Assembly (NCBI RefSeq): GCF_026914185.1
Contig: NC_070565.1
Span: 1,054,001-1,118,000, forward strand
DNA from: Puccinia triticina
Taxonomy: Eukaryota > Basidiomycota > Pucciniomycetes > Pucciniales > Pucciniaceae
Direction: 5' to 3'
Length of the DNA: 64,000 nucleotides
In this document: positions 33,981-45,167 of the stretch, piece after piece
Layout of the letters: every line of letters begins with the position of its first letter
Position numbering within the stretch: position 1 is the first letter of the stretch
Translations under genes and position numbers: made by a program
The notes under the pieces: model-generated
What the model was told of the DNA's origin: nothing
Database searches by the model: none
The model's input: the letters and a program-made list of their open reading frames with translations, nothing else

Positions 33981-35748
33981 TTACTCCAAATTTTTCACAA
34001 TCACCTACAACCCGGAAGCTCGCGTCCAGTATGTGCCGATAGACCCAGCGGCCCTCAACCACCTCCTCCCCAGCTTGGAATCCCTCGGTCCGACTAGTCT
34101 TCCTAACCCCCCGGCCCTAATTCCTCACTACACAGTCCCTCTCAAACAACCACCTGCGACTGCTCCCGCCGCGCTTGCCTCCGGTGACAAAAAGCGGGCC
34201 CGAGCCTTGGCGCGCAAGGCCAAACAATCGCCAGAACAGATTGTCAGGGACAATGAGGAGGCAGCGGTGGGGCGTGCCAACCGTTTGAAGAAGGCAGCAG
34301 GCCGGGCTGCCAGTGTCAAGGACAAGGCCGCGGCAAAAAGGGCACTCTCCATTATCCGCAAGAACGAGTCCTCCAACACTGTTCCCTGCTTGGTATGGGG
34401 GGATGCCAACTCCCTCGAGCTCCTGGCGTTCTGGAGATCCATGAAGGATACGCACACCGAGCTCAAGAATAAGGAGGCAGGTTTCAAGAAATTCAGAAAG
34501 TTCGCCAAGGATTTCGATCTCGATCCGGTTCTATTCCCCCTCCTGGCTGACCTTGATCGTGCACAGTTGAAGCGTTGGTACGATTCCTTGATGGTGCTTT
34601 ATAGGGTATGTTTCCCCCCCCCTCTCATTTGTGTGATTTAGGCCGCTTTGACTAAATCTTTCCTCCGTCTCAGGCAGTTAAGGATGTTGTTGCTCAATCC
34701 GGGAGTGAAGGGATTCATGCGGCATTGGCCGAGGAGAAACTCTCCCTACCGGTATGCTCCTTTCCCACCCATTGGCCCTTGTTGATGGGTGTCATAAATT
34801 GACTTACTCTTATTTCTCTGTAAGATTTGGGATTTCCTGTGCAATATGCACAGTGGTAACCAAGCGGCCAATGGATTTGGCCACGAGGAATTGGGCCAGT
34901 CCTCTGAAGACAAGGACCCTGATGCGGGAGTGGGGGCTCCAATTTCCAATTCGGACGAGGACGAAGGGGAAGAAGCTCCACCCAGCAAACGGGCCACCCC
35001 CGAACCACGCAGACTTGGCAAAAGCCAACATCTGTCCGACCAACTAACGCCTGCCGAGAGGGCGCTAGACCTATCGTTGGATGAGGAGGTCTCAGAACCA
35101 CCAACGGCTAGATCGACCCCTAGGCTCCCAGCAAGTAGAACCGCGACCGTTTCGACCCCCACCCCTGGATTGACTGGACTCAATGGTCGGCCGCCGACTG
35201 TCGGCGCCAGCGTGCCCCGCCGCCGGGGCTGGACTGAAGAGGCCCCTAAGAAAGACAACAGTGATGTGATCGCCCTGAGGGCCATGATGGCGAAGACGCA
35301 GGAGACAAATCCCGCCTGGATGATAGACGAACGAGCTCGTTCTGAAGCGGCGCGCAAGGACCAATGGATAGCAGACTCGGAGAAGAGGCGATTGATGGAG
35401 GAGGTTCGAAGAGACAAACGTCGTGAGGCGGCGGCGCGGGACGAACGCAAGGATCGCCAACGCCAGGATGACCTGGCTCAAGCCAAACTTGACCGTGAGG
35501 AGGCCAAGGTCGAGGCGCAGGCTAAGGAGCGAGCTCGTGATGCGGAGCGCAAGGCGGATCGGGAATTGGTCTTACAACTTGCGGAGGCCAAAGAACGACA
35601 GCGCGAGGCGGACCGAAAGGCTGAGCGCGAAGAGGCCCAGTTGGCCAGACAGGAGGATGCACGTCGATACAAGGCGGCTCAGGCCCGCCAGGCTTACGAT
35701 GCGGCAATGCTGGCGATTTTGGGTAACTTGGGCGCCAGAGAGCCCTGA
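33981..35748 (+). CDS. Coiled-coil protein gene, three visible exons, 5' end unresolved
   Basis: Exons (?)33981-34605, 34674-34751 and 34825-35748 (TGA) join in phase 0 (donors GTATGT and GTATGC, acceptors TCTCAG and TGTAAG). The first shown exon is open upstream without an ATG; at least one earlier exon is likely. The N-terminal part is basic and Ala-rich, then a conserved-looking block (VLCLVWGDANSLEL-like, FWRSMKDTHTELKNKEAGF, LFPLLADLDRAQLKRWYDSL). The third exon has an acidic region (SDEDEGEEAP) and then ~170 residues of continuous charged coiled coil (Glu/Arg/Ala/Lys/Gln). No known domain is recognised. Position beside transposon genes suggests it may be element-borne, but this is not shown. 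Confidence 0.6.
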
Positions 35749-36146
35749 GCGTTGCCTCCCCTTCCCTTCCCTTGCTCTGTCACTCCTCGCGGACCGCTGG
35801 GGATCTGATCATATATTGGTCACGGCCCAAGTTCCATGTCTTCCCGCTTAGAAAGAGATTTCTTTACCTTTACATTGTATATAGGATTTCCTATTCCCTC
35901 CACCCCTGCCGAGGTCACCCCTTTGCCACTAGTTGCTTGTATCTAGTGGGATAGGCTTATCACTTATTGAAGAAATGATCAATAACATACCCGGTCTCAT
36001 CATGACTTGTGCCTCCATCAACCGTTGGAGGCTTGCGCCAAGGGGCACCCAGGGCAACTCCCATCACACCTATTTGGCGGTGAGGTTGGGACTTGTCATA
36101 TCATTTGGGATATGAATATCCACTGGCCCGTGCCTTTGCCTGTATC

Positions 36147-36926
36147 TGTCAGGATTCGGGTTTGACCCCGAATCAGAGGAAGCGCAAGGCTTCGAAACCT
36201 AACCCTACAAGGGATCAAGGTGAGCCAGCGCTACCTCCAGGCGCATGCAATATGCATGCTGCCCTCAGGCGGTTGGAATTTGCTAAAGCTAATTCCTCCG
36301 CTCCCAAACCTTCAGCCACGTCAGCAACCGACGAAGCGCCCAAGCGACCCAAACAAGACAAACCACCTTCAAGGTAAGTGAGTCTGTTGGGATAGCCATA
36401 GAGAGGATAGATGAAGCTGATTGGAGTTCCTATATGTCTCCACAGCACATCGTTATCCGACGCCCGACCAGACCGATCAGGTCCAAGCCTCAGCGATAGG
36501 ATCTCTAGTCCCAACCAAGGAGGTGAGTCCATCGCTGCTGTGCCTTAGCCAGTAATGGCCCCAGACTGACAGTTGTCATTACGCATCGCGACAGACAACT
36601 GCGGTTCTTCTCTATCAGCTCGCATTGGAGACTCTTGATACACAAGACCCTCGAGCCAGTGTAAGAAAGAAGTCTTTATTCTTTGTGCGTCTCAAGGAGC
36701 GCATTAGCTGATGCAGCCTACAGTCTTGTCAGTCCACAGAACTCGTGGATTTCCTCAGCTGCATCGCGGCCTTCAAGACTTCTTTCTTCTCTACACTCAA
36801 CAGTACCGAGCGGATCTGCTCTTAGGTACACTTTGTTTTCATTTCTTTTCTTCTGTCTCCAAGATTGTTGGATAGACCTTTTTACTCATAAGAAATGATA
36901 AACTCTTAGTTGTGATAAATCTATAA
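36147..36926 (+). repeat. 5' LTR of copia element 2
   Basis: Near-identical to 41174-41953. Differences seen by eye include C/T in GGATT(C/T)GGG and A/C near 36404. Confidence 0.9.
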
Positions 36927-36968
36927 GATTTACAGTCTCGATCGCTGGAACCAACGATCTCTACCGCA
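36927..36968 (+). promoter_or_regulatory. Primer-binding site complementary to the 5' half of tRNA-Tyr(GTA)
   Basis: GATTTACAGTCTC directly follows the LTR and is the complement of a tRNA-Tyr anticodon arm GACTGTAAATC. Further complementarity extends about 25-30 bases to D-arm-like sequence (complement of CGGTAG and GTTGGTT) with the right spacing. The primer 3' end would again fall in the anticodon arm. Assignment is from remembered fungal tRNA-Tyr sequence. Confidence 0.6.
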
Positions 36969-36985
36969 ACTAAGAGCAGACCGCT

Positions 36986-39853
36986 ATGGCAGGCACTCGA
37001 CAAAACCCAGCTGCGTCAACATCCGCTTCTACCGCTGCTACTGCTACCTCCTCAAGCGATGAGCGTGATCTCTTCAAATGCCCCATCTTCGACGGAGACA
37101 ACTTTCCCATCTGGCAAAGAAAGGTTAAAACTTACCTAGCAGTGAAGAGTCTGGTGAAATGTATCGAAACACCCTTACCCAACAACGCTACGCAAGAACA
37201 GAAGCAAGAATATGTTCAAGCCGCCGCCATACTTAGCGGTCACGTCGCTGATGATATTTATAATCACATCATCAATGACGCGAACATATACGACGCCTTT
37301 GCGATCTGGAAAGAGCTCAAGAACGAGTATGCGTCGTCATCAGTCCTTGCCATCTATCATGCCTGGCGCAAGTGGGAAGACATACAGTATGACAACGACA
37401 TCAATCGCTACATAACTCAACTTGAAGCCATGCTAGCCGAATTCGCCGCAATGGGTCTCGACGTTCCTTCTACAATCCTCAGCTGCACCATTATCGCTCG
37501 GATTTCAAGGAAAAGACCGTCCCTGATGGAAACTCTAATCAGTAATGCTGAGCTTCTGGCAAATCCGAAGCATATCATAGCGAAACTGCGCGATATCGTA
37601 CACCACGATGCGGTTACGGCCACCATGGATCGTGGAGAGGGAAGCTTCGGCGGATCATCAACTGCACTTGCTACGCAAGCCTCACACTTTGCGAATAGAG
37701 GGAACAACCCCAAGAAGCGCCGCCCAAATCCAAATGCTTGTCGAGATCACAAGCATAACCCTTTGTCCGGTCACCCAGAGGAAGAGTGTTGGACGTTGCA
37801 CCCTGGCTTGTACAAGAAAGCGCGTCAAAACCCTCCTACCGGTCTTGTTACCACTGCGCCTACCGAAGGAAGCTCCTCCGCTAACATCGTTCGTCCAGCC
37901 TTTGGATATCTAACCGGTGTCGACGGTGACGATGAAGGCTTGCGCATGGTCCTTGACTCAGGCGCGAGTCACCATATGCTAAACTCCTTCAATCTATTCG
38001 ACACCTCTACTCCGGTGCGAATGAGCATTGCCACAGGCAATAAATGGGATAAGAAGGAGCTTTTCGCCGTCGCAAAAGGGAATGCTACGTTGCGATTTTC
38101 GAATGGAGCGACTATCTTATTGAAGGATGCCCTTTACGTCCCGAACTTGACTAGGGGTCTCATCTCCTTCGCGCAGTTGATGGAAAACCAAGCAACCATC
38201 CTGCCATCGCCCAGTGGTTTTGACGTCAAAATAGATGAACTCAGCGCTTTCACTGTTGACACGTCAAATTTCATATTTGAAATTGTGGGCTTGCGGAAAC
38301 TGCAAGATCAGCCAACGGCCAATCTCACGGAAGCGGCACCAGCAGACAAGATGTCCGAATTCGATCTCTGGCACCGCCACATGGGTCATGCTAGCAAAAA
38401 GCGCATCAAGACAATGCTCGGCAAGCCGCTAACTCCAGAGGCATCAAAAGCTTGTGATGCCTGTATGAAAGGAAAAATTACTCGCTTACCCTTCAGTAGT
38501 CACTTCAAGGCCGCGACTGCGCCTTTGGACACAGTACACGCGGACTTGGTTGGGCCAATCACCCCGGCAACAAACAGCGGAGCCCGTTATTTCTTAACCA
38601 TCGTAGATCAGTACTCAGGTTACATCCACACTGAAATCCTGAAAGAGAAGAGCGGTGCAATGTCGGCAATCCTCGAATACAAGAAGTTCTTCGAAAATCA
38701 AACCGGCAAGTCAGTCAAGAGGCTGATAACTGATGGTGGGGGCGAATTTGTGAGCAAGAATCTCAGTGAAATTCTGAAGGATGCCGGCATACAGCACCAC
38801 GTGTCACCACCCTACACTCCTCAGCACAACGGCTTCGCCGAACGGGCCAACCGCACAGTCATAGAGATGACTCGAACGCAGATGATGCAGGCCAACATGG
38901 CCCCGGAATGGTGGGGGGAGGCGGTGAAGGCTGCAACGGCGACGACCAACAGTCTACCCTCCTTAGCGAAAAGCCGAGCCTCACCCATCGAGCTCATGTT
39001 TCAAATGAAACCCAATCTCAAGTTCTTCAGGCCCTTTGGCTGTCGTGCGTGGATCGTCAAGCCCAAGCAGAACAGAGGCCAGAAGTTTGGATCAATTGCG
39101 TGGGACGGAGTGATGTTGGGCTACGACAACAATTTCTCCTCCTATAGGATCTATCGACCCGAAGACAGATCCATTGTTACTTCCAAGCACGTTCACTTCG
39201 ATGAGTCGACTTTCCCTCAGTGTCCGGCGATGAACAAGAGCCTCGGTGTCTATGGGGTCAACAAATTACCCTCATTCACAGAGTCTGAGCCGCTGCCATT
39301 CTCAGAAGAAGAAGAAATAGCCGCGCAGCAACAAGCCAAAAATGAGGAGCGTGAGGAGCAGGACGACATCAAGCGCATACTCGCGGGGATAGTCCCAGGC
39401 CCTCGAATAGAAGATCAGGACGAGTCTGAAGAAGACGGAGAGCCAGAACGTTTGCCGCAAGAAGACTTACCTCCGGAACCAGCTCGTGCACCCAGGATCA
39501 TCAGGGTCATCGGTCCACGACATCCCACACAGGTTACCAGTGAAATCGACCCAGCCAATATCCGCAACTACAGCCGCAGGCAGCAGTATCACACGACTGT
39601 TAACACGGATCCGGCCAACCACAAGCAGGCCATGCGATCTGTCGAATCCATGCAGTGGAAGGAAGCTGAATTGAAAGAGGCCGCCAACATGATTCAGCAT
39701 GAAGTTTGGCTCCAACGATTGAGAGAACCTACCGATGCGCCTATCCCTGCAACTTGGGCGTTTCGGAAGAAGCTGGGACCTGACAATCAAGTCACCGAGT
39801 TCAAAGCACGCATCTGTGCTCAAGGTTTTCGGCAAACTCACGGAGTTAACTAA
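36986..39853 (+). CDS. Copia element 2 gag-protease-integrase-RT (955 aa, stops in RT)
   Basis: ATG at 36986, 60 bases after the LTR. In order: UBN2/gag-like region (residues ~20-250), a His/Cys cluster CRDHKHN...EEECW, protease LDSGASHHML (~330), the integrase zinc region (LWHRHMGHAS...CDACMKG), the integrase core with Asp at ADLVGP, Asp at ITDGGGEF and Glu in NGFAERANRT, an acidic linker, and the start of copia reverse transcriptase (WAFRKKLG...KARICAQGFRQ). It ends at TAA 39851-39853, created by a one-base insertion (GTTAACTAAC for an expected GTTAACTAC). Confidence 0.88.
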   Translation: MAGTRQNPAASTSASTAATATSSSDERDLFKCPIFDGDNFPIWQRKVKTYLAVKSLVKCIETPLPNNATQEQKQEYVQAAAILSGHVADDIYNHIINDANIYDAFAIWKELKNEYASSSVLAIYHAWRKWEDIQYDNDINRYITQLEAMLAEFAAMGLDVPSTILSCTIIARISRKRPSLMETLISNAELLANPKHIIAKLRDIVHHDAVTATMDRGEGSFGGSSTALATQASHFANRGNNPKKRRPNPNACRDHKHNPLSGHPEEECWTLHPGLYKKARQNPPTGLVTTAPTEGSSSANIVRPAFGYLTGVDGDDEGLRMVLDSGASHHMLNSFNLFDTSTPVRMSIATGNKWDKKELFAVAKGNATLRFSNGATILLKDALYVPNLTRGLISFAQLMENQATILPSPSGFDVKIDELSAFTVDTSNFIFEIVGLRKLQDQPTANLTEAAPADKMSEFDLWHRHMGHASKKRIKTMLGKPLTPEASKACDACMKGKITRLPFSSHFKAATAPLDTVHADLVGPITPATNSGARYFLTIVDQYSGYIHTEILKEKSGAMSAILEYKKFFENQTGKSVKRLITDGGGEFVSKNLSEILKDAGIQHHVSPPYTPQHNGFAERANRTVIEMTRTQMMQANMAPEWWGEAVKAATATTNSLPSLAKSRASPIELMFQMKPNLKFFRPFGCRAWIVKPKQNRGQKFGSIAWDGVMLGYDNNFSSYRIYRPEDRSIVTSKHVHFDESTFPQCPAMNKSLGVYGVNKLPSFTESEPLPFSEEEEIAAQQQAKNEEREEQDDIKRILAGIVPGPRIEDQDESEEDGEPERLPQEDLPPEPARAPRIIRVIGPRHPTQVTSEIDPANIRNYSRRQQYHTTVNTDPANHKQAMRSVESMQWKEAELKEAANMIQHEVWLQRLREPTDAPIPATWAFRKKLGPDNQVTEFKARICAQGFRQTHGVN

Positions 39854-41404
39854 CTTTGAATCTCGATTTGCTCCGACTGGTCGCCCGTGCGCGCTTCGTC
39901 TATTTATTTCATTTGCGGTGGACAACGACCTGGCTATCCATCAACTCGATGTCCGAAGCGCTTTCTTAACCTGTCCACTTGAGGATAAGGTGACTCTCTT
40001 GACTTTCCGCCAAACACGGTTCTCGAGTTGAAGAAAGCAATCTACGGTCTTCGGCAGGCTCCCTTAGTCTGGTACAACCGTCTCTCCGCCTATCTAAAGA
40101 AGATTGGCTTCTCAATCTCCTTAGCCGATCCCTGTGTCTTCTACCGGCGCGGTGTACCAGGTCGGGAGGACACATACGTCTTTGCACATGTCGACGATCT
40201 GGTGTTTGTCAGCAAGAAACCATTGAAATTCAAAGACAAAATGGAAGCTGAATTTAAAATAAAATACATGGGGGAGGCGGAATTCCTCCTCGGTATGAAT
40301 ATCAAGCGCGAAGCAGGCTCTATTCAAATTAATCAGTCTCAATTCATCGTTCGCAAACTTGAAGAATTTGGTTTCGACAAGCTTCATCCGGCAACCTGTC
40401 CTCTCAATCCAAAGGCGTATCTCAGGAAAGCTACACAGCAAGAAATTGCGGACTTCCGCAAGACAGGCGTTAACTATCGTGCGCTCAACTATTTGAGTGT
40501 TTTAACTCGTCCCGATATAGCTTATGCGGTCAGTTCACTCTCCCAGTACCTCGAGTCGCCGGGAATGCTGCACTACCAAGCGGCTGTTCAGGTGTATCGG
40601 TACCTTTCCGGCACTAGAGATCTAGGGCTCACTTACACCAAAAACTCGGAAAACTCTCTGAAGGCTTACGTCGACGCGGACTGGGGGAATTGCCCCGACA
40701 CACGCCGCTCCTCCACCGGGTTCGCCATCATGTCGGGTACTCATCTGCTTGCGTGGAAGTCATCCAAGCAGGCGACTGTTTCCTTGTCGACGACGGAGGC
40801 CGAGTACAAGGCGCTTTCCGACCTAGGCCGAGAACTTGCATGGCTATTGAATCTAATCTCCGAAGTGAAAATCCGTCCTGAAGCGCAAAACATCCAAGTT
40901 CTGGTAGACAACAAGGGCGCGATTGACTTAGCCAAAAGCAAAACTTCGCAAAACAGTTTCAGAACCAAGCACATGTCAATTCGCTTGCACTTCGTTCGAG
41001 AACTCGTGGTCCGCAAACTCATTCAGCTGAATTATATTCGCTCCAAAGCCAATGCGGCCGACTTCCTCACTAAGCCGGTTGGACGTGTCATCATCCGTCG
41101 AGCACTGGAAATTATCGGCATCAAAAACTCAATTCAATCTGCTTCCAGCCTACCGGCTCGAAGCATGGCGGGATGTCAGGATTTGGGTTTGACCCCGAAT
41201 CAGAGGAAGCGCAAGGCTTCAAAACCTAACCCTACAAGGGATCAAGGTGAGCCAGTGCTACCTCCAGGCGCATGCAATATGCATGCTGCCCTCAGGCGGT
41301 TGGAATTTGCTAAAGCTAATTCCTCCGCTCCCAAACCTTCAGCCACGTCAGCAACCGACGAAGCGCCCAAGCGACCCAAACAAGACAAACCACCTTCAAG
41401 GTAA
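39854..41404 (+). pseudogene. Copia element 2 reverse transcriptase and RNase H after frameshifts
   Basis: From the insertion to about 39990 the sequence reads correctly one frame over (FAPTGRPCALRLF, LDVRSAFL). A one-base deletion there returns to the original frame, which continues from LELKKAIYGLRQAP at about 40022 through the catalytic AHVDDLVFV, RNase H (VDADWGN, STTEAEYKAL, DNKGAIDLAK) and NAADFLTKP. The frame then runs 77 codons into the 3' LTR and stops at 41404. Apart from the two single-base indels the domain set is complete, so the copy is probably only recently dead or carries assembly errors. Confidence 0.8.
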
Positions 41405-41953
41405 GTGAGTCTGTTGGGATAGCCATAGCGAGGATAGATGAAGCTGATTGGAGTTCCTATATGTCTCCACAGCACATCGTTATCCGACGCCCGACCAGAC
41501 CGATCAGGTCCAAGCCTCAGCGATAGGATCTCTAGTCCCAACCAAGGAGGTGAGTCCATCGCTGCTGTGCCTTAGCCAGTAATGGCCCCAGACTGACAGT
41601 TGTCATTACGCATCGCGACAGACAACTGCGGTTCTTCTCTATCAGCTCGCATTGGAGACTCTTGATACACAAGACCCTCGAGCCAGTGTAAGAAAGAAGT
41701 CTTTATTCTTTGTGCGTCTCAAGGAGCGCATTAGCTGATGCAGCCTACAGTCTTGTCAGTCCACAGAACTCGTGGATTTCCTCAGCTGCATCGCGGCCTT
41801 CAAGACTTCTTTCTTCTCTACACTCAACAGTACCGAGCGGATCTGCTCTTAGGTACACTTTGTTTTCATTTCTTTTCTTCTGTCTCCAAGATTGTTGGAT
41901 AGACCTTTTTACTCATAAGAAATGATAAACTCTTAGTTGTGATAAATCTATAA
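41174..41953 (+). repeat. 3' LTR of copia element 2
   Basis: 780 bases, about 99.5% identical to the 5' LTR, preceded by the purine-rich GGCGGGA. It contains the end of the pol reading frame (41174-41404). Confidence 0.9.
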
Positions 41954-42052
41954 GTATCGTGGCCGCAACCACAAATTGGCCGGGGGGGCGCAGATATAAA
42001 GATCACAACTATTTGAAGAGTGGTTGAGAGCTCTATATCTTCATTCAACTAG

Positions 42053-43235
42053 ATGGTCATCACGGGCCCCACCACCCGAAGCGCTAGCAGGGCCATGAAT
42101 ACCAACGATCAACCTATTGGCTCCCCTCCCGGACAACCGCAAGTGAGCCATTATTACGGGCTCCCTTGCCATCATATATTCACCCAAACAAACGCTACTG
42201 ACCACTTTCCTGGCATTGGTGATGTGCACAGGCAGTCCGACATGTAGTTAGGCGGTGTCTGGCCTCAGGCCCCGACAACCGGGTCCAATTGGGTTCTTGG
42301 CGTGTCCTTGGTGCTCATTGTGAACCCCACTGGCTCGATAAGGTGACCGATCCGGAGTCCGACTCCACAGAAGATTCCCGAGGCAACCGGGTCCAAGGAG
42401 GGCGTATCTTAGGTCGCAAAGAGAATCCTTACAGGGGAGACGACCCTTGGCCCCTTGATGTAGTTCAAGCCAACGATGATCCCATCCTCAGGCCAGAAAC
42501 AGAAGCAGGTACGAACTACTGACTAATCCCTGACTTGAATCTCAACTAACCCACCTCTCCTCTTCCAGTTGCCCCAACCGCACATGGCAGCCCACCAGCT
42601 CAGTCTGACGAAGACATCCTCACAGACGCCAAGCCCGCTGAGGATGACGGGCGCTCAACGACGGTGGGATGTGAGCTTCAGTTGATCATCTCATTGTTCC
42701 CCCCTCCGGTTGCATTCCCCACTGCTCACTGAAGAGCACCGTCTCCTGTCAATTAACAGGTGCTCAAGCAACAAACCCTCCAGCCGGCCCGTCCATCCCA
42801 ACGCAAGCCGCAAGCGCACCCAACCAGACTGGGCCTCAACCACCCAGACAAAACCCTCCGGCTCGCCATTGCCGTGCACGTGCTGAAGGCCATGCTCCTA
42901 ACGCCCCAGGAGGTCGTCCCCGCCCCAACGCCGAGTACTACATCAACGGCATCAGGGTGGACCAGAACGATCCGTGTTGTAGGCCCCGCACAGGTGTGGT
43001 CCCGCCAACAAGGGGACTCACCCTTGAGGGGTTCCTCGCCAACTGCAGGATTGACCAGACAGATTGGCACACACGGGTCATCTTAAGGGAAAATAGGGTC
43101 GTCGATTGGTCCTTTTTCCTACGTTCTAATGAGAGTTCCCTCCGCAACATGGGGTTGTTGCACGGTGCTGCCCGCGCATTATGTCAGGGAGCTGTTGCGT
43201 TACGACGCCGGGAAGCCCAAAATCCTTACCCCTAG
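42053..43235 (+). CDS. Four-exon protein with C-terminal SAM-like domain, 314 aa (transposon-associated?)
   Basis: Exons 42053-42142, 42232-42508, 42569-42670 and 42760-43235 (TAG); 945 nt with all phases agreeing. Donors are GTGAGC, GTACGA and GTGAGC; acceptors end CACAG, TCCAG and AACAG. A TATA-like GATATAAAG lies ~60 bases upstream of the ATG. The middle is acidic and Pro-rich, probably disordered. The last ~65 residues (TLEGFLANCRID...VVDWSFFLRS...LRNMGLLHGAARAL) form a helical SAM-like domain of a type I recall as repeated in rust genomes. It is convergent with the Harbinger transposase 130 bases downstream, so it may be the second protein of that element. It is intact, whereas the transposase is broken. 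Confidence 0.65.
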
Positions 43236-43368
43236 TTGTTCTAGCACCTGCATAGTATTCACTTAGGCATAGTATTCACTTAGGTTCAAATCAACTCCCA
43301 AGGCTTTTGTTATTCCTTTCTCATACCAATAAAATGAAGTAAGACAATAGCAATTACATAATTTGCTA

Positions 43369-44685
43369 TTAGGTACATAATGAGTCTCTGATGGCGTCAC
43401 GACAGGTCCTCATGGAGGGGAAGTTATCCCCGGGGGCTGCCACTTCCACCGCCACATTAACATTAACAACATCGCGAGGGATGCGCCGGCCGTACCTGCG
43501 CTCAAGTGCCGTGCAGTCGTCCCAGTTCTGAAGATACAGTGAACCCCGGGGGTTGAGCAGGTTATGCAGAATCATGCAGGCAAAAGTGTTGTCCCGCGCG
43601 CGTATCGGCCATGCCGCCTGAGGGGTGAGGAGGATCCGGAACCGGTTCTTCAATTGCCCAAACGCACGCTTGACAACTATCCGAGTCAAGGATTGGATTT
43701 AGTTGAAATCCTCGTTCTCCTGGGTTGCAACTGATGGGTATGGCACGAGGATGGGGACGTGCTCTGGATACCCGGCGTCCCCAATAAGCATGGCCTCCGC
43801 AGGAATCATTGGCGGGCCATATCCTAGGAGACTATGACCCAACCAAGACCGTCTGAACACTTGGGTGTCGTGCATTGATCCGGGCCCTCCGCCACTGACC
43901 TGGGTAGGTTGACGAATGAACAAATATTAGTGGATCTTTGAATCACATGCCCAAAAAAGCCCGCTCACATTGCAGAAGTTGCTGTCACCGTCAACCACAC
44001 ACTGGAAGACAATTGAGGCCCAGCTCTTCCGGTTGATGTACCCTTTCCATTCATTGTGGGGGGGTACAGCCAGCGGTATGTGGGTGCCGTCAATGGCACC
44101 CACGAGATCGAGGATGCCATGGAGCCGTTCAAAGGAATCTTTGATGGAAGCCCACTGTTTGGGTTTGTCAAAAGCGGGCCAGCTATGAAGGCCCCAGTTA
44201 GAGAAAATTGTTGCCGCTGTTGACCGAGTAGCAGCAGAAATAACTACACACCTGACTGAGCGATTACTCAGAACCCGGAGCACCGCCTTGACAAATCTTC
44301 CCAAGGCTTTGTCGGCGGTCTCCTTTCCAATATTGAACACATGCCCGATGTTGACATAAGTAGCCCCGTGGCCGAGCCGATACAGACCTACGGCCACTTG
44401 GGCCTCCACACTCAGCGGGTCTCCTTGTTGGAGAGGATCTTGCTGCAATTGCGGCCGTAGTTGATCTGAGAGCCACCGGAAGCCGTCCAGTGACATGCGG
44501 AAGTACTCCACAAACCGCACCGGGGGTATGCGGTCGTCATTCCACGGCTCCCAGAGATCGGGCCTCTTGAAGGCATGGCGGCGGGCTCGTACATAGACAG
44601 TGTTGGGGGCATTCTCCTCGTGTTGATCCAGATGCCAGAGCGCATAAATGTGAACTGGGGTGGGGTCAAGGTAAGGTGGGAGCAT
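43369..44685 (-). pseudogene. PIF/Harbinger transposase (HARBI1-like), broken
   Basis: Exon 1 is 44685-43969 (first ATG; the frame is open to 44757) and exon 2 is 43899-43369, with a 69-nt intron GTGAGC...ACCCAG in phase 0. Landmarks of a DDE_Tnp_4 nuclease are the first Asp in VGAIDGTHIPL, the second in GSMHDTQVF/LIGDAGYP, and the third region TRIVVKRAFGQLKNRFRIL. Two defects are visible: an in-frame TAA at 43699-43701, where a Tyr codon is expected, and Lys in place of the catalytic Glu (VVKRAF for the usual VVERAF). The copy is therefore almost certainly inactive. I found no terminal repeats for the element. Confidence 0.82.
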
Positions 44686-44818
44686 TTGGTGATGGTCAAG
44701 GCTTGTGGTTCCGGCAGGCAGCGGAAGGCAACTTGGCGGGTGGAAAGCGCTAGACACAAGCAGTTTATAATTGTACCATTATTTGAGGCTTTTTTGAAAC
44801 CGTTTTGGGCTTGTATTA

Positions 44819-45019
44819 GGGGGGTTCACAATAGGATAAAAATAAAACTTCAGAGTCAATTTTAAGGCCTTTATCAACAAATTCTTAAAAATCTGGCAAG
44901 ATGTACAGGACTGGGTGTCCCCTGAGAAACAGAGCAAGTTCTTCATTTTTTAAAAAATTGTTCATAAAGGCCTTAAAATTAGCTCTAAAGTTTTATTTTT
45001 ATCCTATTGTGAACCCCCC
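44819..45019. mobile_element. 201-bp MITE with GGGGGGTTCACAATAGG ends
   Basis: Nearly perfect TIRs of ~28 bases (GGGGGGTTCACAATAGGATA...) with TA on both sides (44817-44818 and 45020-45021), consistent with a Tc1/mariner-type MITE. It is inserted just upstream of the transposase gene and does not resemble the other MITEs here. Confidence 0.75.
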
Positions 45020-45167
45020 TATTCTGTAACCAAAAATGGAATTGTGCCGAATTCAAAAAGGTTTGGAATAAATTTCAAAAAAGCCCCAAATATCGTTTAT
45101 AATTGGCGCCTTACTCTACCGGGCAGATTAAGGCAATTGACTTTACACTTTTGCCTACTAGCTGGCG

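Larger units (their letters stand above)
36147..41953 (+). mobile_element. Young Ty1/copia retrotransposon with 780-bp LTRs and GTATC duplication
   Basis: Both LTRs (36147-36926 and 41174-41953) are 780 bases and differ at about four positions, pointing to a recent insertion. A 5-bp duplication GTATC flanks the element (36142-36146 and 41954-41958). The LTRs start TGTCAGGATT and end CTATAA rather than CA. The internal region encodes gag, protease, integrase, reverse transcriptase and RNase H in copia order, nearly intact. Confidence 0.9.

Noticed and set aside
33111..33985. A full solo LTR of the 780-bp family
   Set aside because: Only short words near the right end match and no 5-bp duplication or TG start could be tied to it.
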